This document shows positions 7,000 to 13,179 of a DNA stretch of 13,179 nucleotides, piece by piece. The position numbers and the translations under genes are program-made. Position 1 is the stretch's first letter, and each line of letters begins with the position of its first letter. Under the pieces are notes generated by a model, which saw nothing but the letters and a program-made list of their open reading frames with translations, was not told the origin of the DNA and searched no databases. Origin of the DNA: Bacteroidota bacterium (GTDB lineage: Bacteria; Bacteroidota; Rhodothermia; Rhodothermales; UBA10348); contig JAAZVD010000018.1 in NCBI GenBank assembly GCA_018623785.1, positions 1 through 13,179 on the forward strand. The letters are read 5' to 3'.

Positions 7000-7028
7000 T
7001 GTTGATAAGAAGTGGAGCGCGTGGATAA
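7000..7028 (-). promoter_or_regulatory. Two DnaA-box-like sites upstream of dnaA
   Basis: On the minus strand, 7000-7008 and 7020-7028 each match TTATCCACA at eight of nine positions (plus-strand readings TGTTGATAA and CGTGGATAA). They are in the same orientation, 20 bp apart, about two helical turns. They lie roughly 100-125 bp before the dnaA start, just after an eight-T run. This fits autoregulation of dnaA or one half of a bipartite origin. A specific promoter hexamer pair could not be called. Confidence 0.5.
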
Positions 7029-7126
7029 ATACGGCCCGAATGAACTTGCCAGCTGGGACTTCTACTGCCTACCATGGGAGGACAAAATCAAAATCGACTC
7101 CCACCCCCTAGGACCCTGAGTGTTTG

Positions 7127-8662
7127 ATGGCCGACCGATCCGAATTGCTGTGGCAGAGAAGCAAGGAAGCGCTGGCACAGGAACTTCCCACCCAACAGTT
7201 CCAGACGTGGATCCACCCGCTCACGTTGATCTCCGCCTCCGAGACAGGACAGGGGATTCACATGACGATTGGGGTTCCGTCGGACTTCCATCGTGAGTGG
7301 ATCGATCGGGAATTCGTCAGCCTGATCCAAGGGGCGCTGGAAAACGCTGGCGAGAGTGCGGTCTCGTTCACGACGATGGTGGTTGCACAAGCCGAATCGG
7401 CATTGGAGACAACACCGGGGCAAGCGGAAGCCCGAGGTGCGTACGCGTCGGCTGATCGGCAAAGATCTTCGGAGATGCCGACCCCTCCGACGCGTCGTCA
7501 GGCTGATAGTCACCGCCCTTCCAACCCCGAAGCGCGGCGTAATGCCAGCACTCAGCAGGCGGATGCCCATCGGCCGTCCTCCCCCCTTGCGTTCCGTCCG
7601 GAGACGGTGCCGGGGAGTCTCCCGAGGACGCTCAATCCGAAATACTCCTTCGACAGCTTCATTGAGGCGGACTGTAACCGTTTGGCTCGTAGTGCCGGTG
7701 TAGCCGTAGCCAAGCGCCCGGGTGCAACGAGTTTCAACCCGTTCCTCATCTACGGCAAAGTCGGCCTGGGCAAGACCCACTTGGCCCATGCTATCGGCAA
7801 TGACATCCTTGAGCACCAGCCTCGCGCGCAGGTCCTCTACCTCACGTCGGAAGCCTTTACCAACTACTTTGTCTACGCAATCCGGAACAATACCCTTGGC
7901 GAATTCACCCATGCTTTCCGCCAGATCGATGTATTGATCGTGGATGATATTCAGTTCTTTGGAGGCAAGGAAAAAACGCAAGAGCAGTTCTTCCACCTCT
8001 TCAACGAACTCCACCAAAGAGGCAAACAGATCATTCTGTGTGCCGACCGGAGTCCCGCCGAAATTGCGGGGATCGAAGAACGTCTCCTTTCCCGATTCCG
8101 GTGGGGACTGTCAGCTGACGTACAGCCGCCGGATCTGGAAACGCGAACCGCGATTCTTCAGCGGCATGCCCTCGAAGCAGGACTCGAGTTATCGGGCGAA
8201 GTCATCGATTACATCGCCTACAACGTCAAGGATAATATCAGACTGCTGGAGGGTGCCTTCAACAAATTGCTGGCCATGCACAGCGTGACCCGGCAGTCGG
8301 TGGATATTACGTTCGTGCAGGATGCCCTCTCCGATCTCATCGACAACCGGACGCGGAAGAGCATTTCTGCCTCTAGGATTCGCGATATCGTGGCCGAGTT
8401 TTATGATTTGGATACAGACCTCCTGATCGGTAAAAGCCGAAAACGCCCCATCGTCGATGCACGACAGGTGGCCATGCACTTTTGCAAGCAGATGACCCAG
8501 CACTCACTGGAAGCTATCGGGCGACGGTTTGGAGGTCGAGACCACTCGACCGTCATCCATGCATGCAAAGCGATCCAAGCGCGGATCGATACGGATGCTC
8601 GATTCGTCGAGGAGCTGGGACAGATTGAACAGCTGCTCAAAAACCGCGTGCTGCATTCCTGA
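7127..8662 (+). CDS. dnaA: Chromosomal replication initiator DnaA
   Basis: DnaA is an AAA+ protein that binds DnaA boxes at oriC, melts the origin and loads helicase. It has 511 residues from the ATG at 7127; a TTG at 7124 directly before it would add one residue. Domain I covers residues 1-85 (LLWQRSKEAL, FQTWIHPL). Domain II is a long, low-complexity linker from about 90 to 165, which makes the protein longer than the 467 residues of E. coli DnaA. Domain III holds Walker A (GKVGLGKT, 210-217; the second position is Lys where Gly is common), Walker B (LIVDDIQFF, Asp273/Asp274) and the box VII arginine region LLSRFRWGL. Domain IV has the DnaA signature GGRDHSTVIHA starting at 469. It is preceded by DnaA-box-like sites and followed by mreB 156 bp later. 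Confidence 0.98.
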   Translation: MADRSELLWQRSKEALAQELPTQQFQTWIHPLTLISASETGQGIHMTIGVPSDFHREWIDREFVSLIQGALENAGESAVSFTTMVVAQAESALETTPGQAEARGAYASADRQRSSEMPTPPTRRQADSHRPSNPEARRNASTQQADAHRPSSPLAFRPETVPGSLPRTLNPKYSFDSFIEADCNRLARSAGVAVAKRPGATSFNPFLIYGKVGLGKTHLAHAIGNDILEHQPRAQVLYLTSEAFTNYFVYAIRNNTLGEFTHAFRQIDVLIVDDIQFFGGKEKTQEQFFHLFNELHQRGKQIILCADRSPAEIAGIEERLLSRFRWGLSADVQPPDLETRTAILQRHALEAGLELSGEVIDYIAYNVKDNIRLLEGAFNKLLAMHSVTRQSVDITFVQDALSDLIDNRTRKSISASRIRDIVAEFYDLDTDLLIGKSRKRPIVDARQVAMHFCKQMTQHSLEAIGRRFGGRDHSTVIHACKAIQARIDTDARFVEELGQIEQLLKNRVLHS

Positions 8663-9829
<1,167 letters not shown>

Positions 9830-9857
9830 GCCAACGAACCTGTGCGCTCGTCGTTGT

Positions 9858-9866
9858 TTATCCACA
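9858..9866 (+). promoter_or_regulatory. Consensus DnaA box
   Basis: Exact match to TTATCCACA, the high-affinity DnaA recognition sequence. It lies 28 bp after the mreB stop. A second weaker site in the same orientation (9869-9877, seven of nine positions) follows two bases later. Occasional perfect 9-mers occur by chance in a genome, so weight comes from the cluster around it. Confidence 0.7.
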
Positions 9867-10025
9867 GGTTGTCCACTTCTACGTGGAAGACGTGAATGGT
9901 GCTCTGGTCACAACCCATCTTCGGACGACGCTCACCCCATTTGGCATAAATGTCTAATTTACAGGATTTTACGCAATACATTTTTTTCGTAATGATCTCT
10001 TAACACCGTAAACAGCCTCATTTCC

Positions 10026-10052
10026 CACGTTTTCCACACGTCATTAACACGT
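10026..10052. repeat. Three CACGT motifs at 11-bp spacing
   Basis: CACGT occurs at 10026-10030, 10037-10041 and 10048-10052, i.e. three copies on the same helical face. The intervening six bases differ in sequence. The middle copy overlaps the DnaA-box-like TTTTCCACA at 10030-10038. Additional ACGTG or CACGTG occurrences lie at 9881-9885, 9890-9894 and 10196-10201 in the same intergenic region. They could be iteron-like binding sites. Confidence 0.5.
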
Positions 10053-10246
10053 CGAGGGGTCTTTTTTACGCGGTTTTCGAGAATCCACTGTTATTCACGA
10101 GATTCCTGCGTCAATCCCTGAATGAGCATTAGTGTAATGCTTCGTTGAGACAGTGTGACTCCGCGTAACCCCGGTGCCCGTTGGAGAACGACCAGCACGT
10201 GGGACTACACGCCCCTCCCTCCCTATCCACTTCCTGCTGAATCGTC

Positions 10247-12319
10247 GTGAAGCACTCTTTCCCACATGTCCTACTCCTGCTGATACTCTGTGGCATGATA
10301 GCGGCAGGTTGCTCCCGTGGCCCCGACCGGATATTGGTCTTTTCCCACACAGAAGCCTTCCGCCACGATCACATTCCCGTGGCCAAGCGCGCCATCCAGG
10401 AGCTGGGAACGAAGCTGGCCATGGTGGTGGACACGACCGAAAATCCGCTAGACTTCAACGATGAGAACCTGGACCGCTACGATGCTGTCGTTTTCCTCAG
10501 TACCACAGGAAACGTATTTGAATATGATCAGCAGGTGGCCTTCCAGCGCTTCATCCAACGAGGCGGCGGATTCCTGGGCATTCACTCCGCTAGTGATACC
10601 GAGTACAACTGGCCGTGGTACGGGCAGCTCGTGGGTGGGTATTTTGACGGGCATCCGGCCCAGCAAGAGGCCTCTCTGGATGTACACAGCCGAGATCATC
10701 CTGTTACGTCCCATCTTCCTGCGCGCTGGAACCGGTTCGATGAGTGGTACAACTTCCGCTTCGTAAACCCGGACATTGTCCCCCTGATCAGCATCGATGA
10801 AACCACCTACGATACCGGCACCAGTGAGTCTACTGGGGAATCCCATCCGATGGTCTGGTACCATCATTTTGATGGCGGCCGATCGCTCTATGTAGCTCCC
10901 GGACACACCTTGGAATCATGGGAGGAGGAGCCGTTCCTGCGCATGATTCAGACTGGGATGGAATGGGTTGTCTCGGATGACAATAGGCCGGAGATGCGCG
11001 CCAATCTGTCGCCGAATGAGCGAGACTTCGAAATCGAGGTCCTGGTGTCCAATCTCAATGAACCTATGGAACTAGCGCCCCTGCCGGATGGACGTGTTCT
11101 GTTCATTGAACGACCCGGCGCGGTTCATCTGGTAGACCCAAAGAGTGGGTCCGACACGGTCATCAACGAACTGGAAGTGGCCTATGGACTGGAAGACGGC
11201 CTGATCGGGTTGACCGTAGATCCGAACTTTTCAAGCAACGGTTGGACCTACCTCTACTACTCCCCCATCGGTGAAAGCGTAAACAGGCTGTCCCGATTCA
11301 CGTTTGATGGCCAGCGACTCGACCTGGCATCAGAGGCGGTTCTACTGGACGTCCGGACGCAAAGGGACACCTGCTGCCATGCGGGTGGGTCCGTGACGTT
11401 CGGGCCTGACGGCAACCTGTTCCTATCCACGGGAGACAATGTCAATCCATTCGAGGCGGACCGGTACGCTCCCATCGATGAACGTCCCGGGCGGGCGCCT
11501 TACGATGCCCAGGGTACGAGTGCTAACAGCCAGGATCTGCGCGGAAAAATCCTACGGATACGGCCCGAGGCCGATGGGACATATTCGATCCCGGAAGGCA
11601 ACCTGTTCGAGGACCCGGCCGAGGGCCGACCCGAGATATATACCATGGGCCACCGCAATCCATTCCGCATTTCCGTGGATAGCCGGACAGGGTGGCTCTA
11701 CTGGGGCGATATCGGTCCGGACGCTCCCGAACCGGACCCTATCCGCGGTCCCCGTGGCTACGACGAAGTGAATCAGGCTCGCTCGGCCGGCAATTTTGGA
11801 TGGCCTTACTTCCTGGCCGACAACCGGGCCTACGCCGACTGGGATTTTGCCGCCCAGCGTAGCAAGGGGTGGTTCGATCCGGCTGCGCCCGTTAATGATT
11901 CGCCCAACAATACGGGCGCGGTTGTCCTGCCGCCGGCGCAGTCTGCCTTTATCTGGTACCCTTACGCGCACTCGACCGACTTCCCGCTCATGGATCGCGA
12001 TGGATTCGAGACAGCCTCCCGCAGTGCCATGGCAGGCCCTGTCTTTCACGCATCGGATATCGAATCGCCCTCCTTTCCGGCCTACTTCGAAAATCGTCTC
12101 TTCTTGCATGAATGGGAGCGACGCAAACTGCTGGTCGTCACCATGCGGGATAACGGAGACTACCATTACATGGAAGAATTCCTGCCATCGCACACGTGGG
12201 TGCGCCCCATGGACATGGCGTTCGGACAGGACGGCGCGCTCTATGTCTTGGAATACGGCGAAGCCTGGAATACCCGCAATGAAAACGCCACCCTCACCCG
12301 CATCACCTACAAACGATGA
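10247..12319 (+). CDS. ThuA domain-PQQ sugar dehydrogenase fusion lipoprotein
   Basis: This 690-residue exported protein probably acts on sugars or glycans in the periplasm or at the outer membrane. Residues 1-21 are a lipoprotein signal peptide, with the lipobox end IAAGC and acylated Cys22. Residues 28-245 are a ThuA-like (trehalose-utilisation, class I amidotransferase-like fold) domain, starting ILVFSHTEAFRHDHIP and ending PFLRMIQTGMEWV. From about 260 to the end is a GSDH-type six-bladed beta-propeller. Its candidate catalytic or PQQ-contact residues are His378 in CCHAGGS and Arg470 in GHRNP, by analogy with soluble glucose dehydrogenase. GKILRI and GNFGWPY are also typical. The start is GTG at 10247; an in-frame TGA lies 6 bp upstream, and later ATGs would remove most of the signal peptide. 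No CxxCH cytochrome motif is present, unlike some larger relatives. Substrate unknown. The stop overlaps the next gene's start. Confidence 0.9.
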   Translation: MKHSFPHVLLLLILCGMIAAGCSRGPDRILVFSHTEAFRHDHIPVAKRAIQELGTKLAMVVDTTENPLDFNDENLDRYDAVVFLSTTGNVFEYDQQVAFQRFIQRGGGFLGIHSASDTEYNWPWYGQLVGGYFDGHPAQQEASLDVHSRDHPVTSHLPARWNRFDEWYNFRFVNPDIVPLISIDETTYDTGTSESTGESHPMVWYHHFDGGRSLYVAPGHTLESWEEEPFLRMIQTGMEWVVSDDNRPEMRANLSPNERDFEIEVLVSNLNEPMELAPLPDGRVLFIERPGAVHLVDPKSGSDTVINELEVAYGLEDGLIGLTVDPNFSSNGWTYLYYSPIGESVNRLSRFTFDGQRLDLASEAVLLDVRTQRDTCCHAGGSVTFGPDGNLFLSTGDNVNPFEADRYAPIDERPGRAPYDAQGTSANSQDLRGKILRIRPEADGTYSIPEGNLFEDPAEGRPEIYTMGHRNPFRISVDSRTGWLYWGDIGPDAPEPDPIRGPRGYDEVNQARSAGNFGWPYFLADNRAYADWDFAAQRSKGWFDPAAPVNDSPNNTGAVVLPPAQSAFIWYPYAHSTDFPLMDRDGFETASRSAMAGPVFHASDIESPSFPAYFENRLFLHEWERRKLLVVTMRDNGDYHYMEEFLPSHTWVRPMDMAFGQDGALYVLEYGEAWNTRNENATLTRITYKR

Positions 12320-13179
12320 CCCTCTCCAAGACCCCGCTCCTCGCGACCTGTGGCCTCTTCTTGGCCGTCAGCCTCTTTCAATCAGGCTGCACCACTGAAA
12401 CAGCGCCGTCCGAAAAGGTCGACCCTGAAACAGGGCAGGTTACCCGCACCGGGATGGTCGCGGTTCCCGGTGGCAATGTCTTCTACGAGATCTCCAATCC
12501 CGACGCGGAAGGCACCCCCCTCCTCCTCATCCACGGTGGACCCGGCGGTACAAGTTGTGGCTTCGGTCTCATGGATGACCAGATACTGGACCGCCCCGTC
12601 ATCCGCTACGACCAATTGGAAACCGGACGATCCGATCGACCGGGCCTGCGCGAACAGTGGAACATCAACCACTCAGTTGCCGAGATCGATGCCATCCGGC
12701 GCACGCTTGGGCTAGACACCGTCCACCTGATGGGATGGAGCTGGGGTGGCGCCGTGGCCGCTGAATACGTACTGGAAGGCGAACAGGAAGGTATCGGCGG
12801 CATGATCCTGGCAGGGCCGCTGCTGAGCACGCCTGTCTGGATTGAGGATGCCAATTATCTCCTGTCCACCATGCCCGAAGCGCTGCAAGCTGCGATTCGT
12901 ACCCACGAAGCCACAGAGACGTACGATCATCCGGACTACATTGCCGCCACCGACTCGTTCTATGCTCGTTTCATGACGCCCCTCGGGCGTCCGCGGATTC
13001 CCGAGTGCGAGGGCGTATCGGGCAACAATGAGGTATACAACACCATGTGGGGACCTACGGAGTTTACGGCTACTGGAACGTTGTTGACCTACGACCGACG
13101 GGATCGTCTGCCTGATGTTGATGTGCCGGTCCTTATCATCTCCGGAGAATTTGATGAGGCCCGTCCCGAGACGATGGAG
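12316..13179 (+). CDS. Prolyl iminopeptidase-like alpha/beta hydrolase lipoprotein (3' end outside window)
   Basis: The frame is open from the ATG at 12316 to the window edge, giving 288 codons. It resembles S33-family proline iminopeptidases, which release N-terminal proline from small peptides. The oxyanion motif HGGPGG is at residues 73-78. The DQLETGRSD segment at 99-107 corresponds to DQ-x-G-x-G-x-SD of the family but has Glu-Thr in place of the usual Gly plus small residue. The nucleophile elbow GWSWGG places Ser142 as the nucleophile. ISGEFDEARPET carries the acidic residue (Asp280). The catalytic His should lie just past the window. Residues 1-24 form a hydrophobic leader ending QSGC, so Cys25 may be lipidated, though Gln at -3 makes a poor lipobox. 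The ATGA overlap with the upstream gene indicates translational coupling. Confidence 0.88.
   Translation, partial: MTLSKTPLLATCGLFLAVSLFQSGCTTETAPSEKVDPETGQVTRTGMVAVPGGNVFYEISNPDAEGTPLLLIHGGPGGTSCGFGLMDDQILDRPVIRYDQLETGRSDRPGLREQWNINHSVAEIDAIRRTLGLDTVHLMGWSWGGAVAAEYVLEGEQEGIGGMILAGPLLSTPVWIEDANYLLSTMPEALQAAIRTHEATETYDHPDYIAATDSFYARFMTPLGRPRIPECEGVSGNNEVYNTMWGPTEFTATGTLLTYDRRDRLPDVDVPVLIISGEFDEARPETME

Larger units (their letters stand above)
9830..10246. other. Candidate replication origin region (oriC-like)
   Basis: This 417-bp gene-free stretch has origin-like content. A perfect TTATCCACA DnaA box lies at 9858-9866, with near-matches at 9869-9877 (TTGTCCACT), 10030-10038 (TTTTCCACA, one mismatch), 10091-10099 (TTATTCACG) and 10223-10231 (CTATCCACT). 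An AT-rich segment, 9951-10010, has 18 G or C in 60 bases, against well over half in the neighbouring genes, and would serve as an unwinding element. Three CACGT motifs at 10026, 10037 and 10048 repeat at exactly 11 bp. dnaA lies 1.2 kb upstream. An elaborate promoter region for the following lipoprotein gene is the main alternative. Confidence 0.5.

Noticed and set aside
7088..8017. 309-codon minus-strand ORF opposite dnaA
   Set aside because: Antisense to DnaA domains I to III. The composition is explained by the codon bias of dnaA.

Overview
This window is an ordinary chromosomal stretch dominated by conserved housekeeping genes. I see no phage, transposon, CRISPR array, rRNA or tRNA. By eye the GC content is in the mid to high fifties. 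None of the starts I examined has a clear Shine-Dalgarno sequence, which is a habit of the Bacteroidota/Rhodothermota lineage. The gene set (kynureninase, AsnB, UvrC, PrxQ, DnaA, MreB, a ThuA plus sugar-dehydrogenase lipoprotein and a lipoprotein S33 peptidase) would suit a Rhodothermota- or Balneolota-like aerobic heterotroph. That placement is an inference and is not proven by the sequence.

Layout, left to right. The 3' part of kynU (kynureninase, cut by the window edge) is followed by asnB, an E. coli-type glutamine-dependent asparagine synthetase. asnB converges on nth (endonuclease III, minus strand). nth is divergent from uvrC (plus strand), and their shared upstream region holds a perfect 24-bp palindrome and a 21-bp direct repeat that look like an operator. 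Behind uvrC lies a 368-bp stretch with no convincing intact gene. It may hold the decayed remnant of a JAB/MPN-like gene on the minus strand. Next come a DUF2461/TIGR02453 gene and a PrxQ/Bcp peroxiredoxin gene, 41 bp apart and ended by a strong 15-bp hairpin, then dnaA and mreB.

After mreB there is a 417-bp gene-free region. It has a perfect TTATCCACA DnaA box, several near-matches, a stretch of about 30% GC and three CACGT motifs spaced exactly 11 bp apart. Together with a pair of DnaA-box-like sites just upstream of dnaA, this is a reasonable candidate for the chromosomal replication origin, possibly bipartite around dnaA-mreB. It is the most interesting part of the window.

The right end is a two-gene translationally coupled unit (ATGA overlap). 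Its first gene encodes an exported lipoprotein joining a ThuA domain to a PQQ-dependent glucose/sorbosone dehydrogenase-type beta-propeller. Its second encodes a predicted cell-envelope prolyl-iminopeptidase-like alpha/beta hydrolase, truncated by the window end. Another point worth checking is a Gly-to-Cys substitution inside the SGGLDS ATP-pyrophosphatase loop of AsnB. I found no clearly new biological system. The operator, the candidate origin and the AsnB substitution are the items that merit follow-up.
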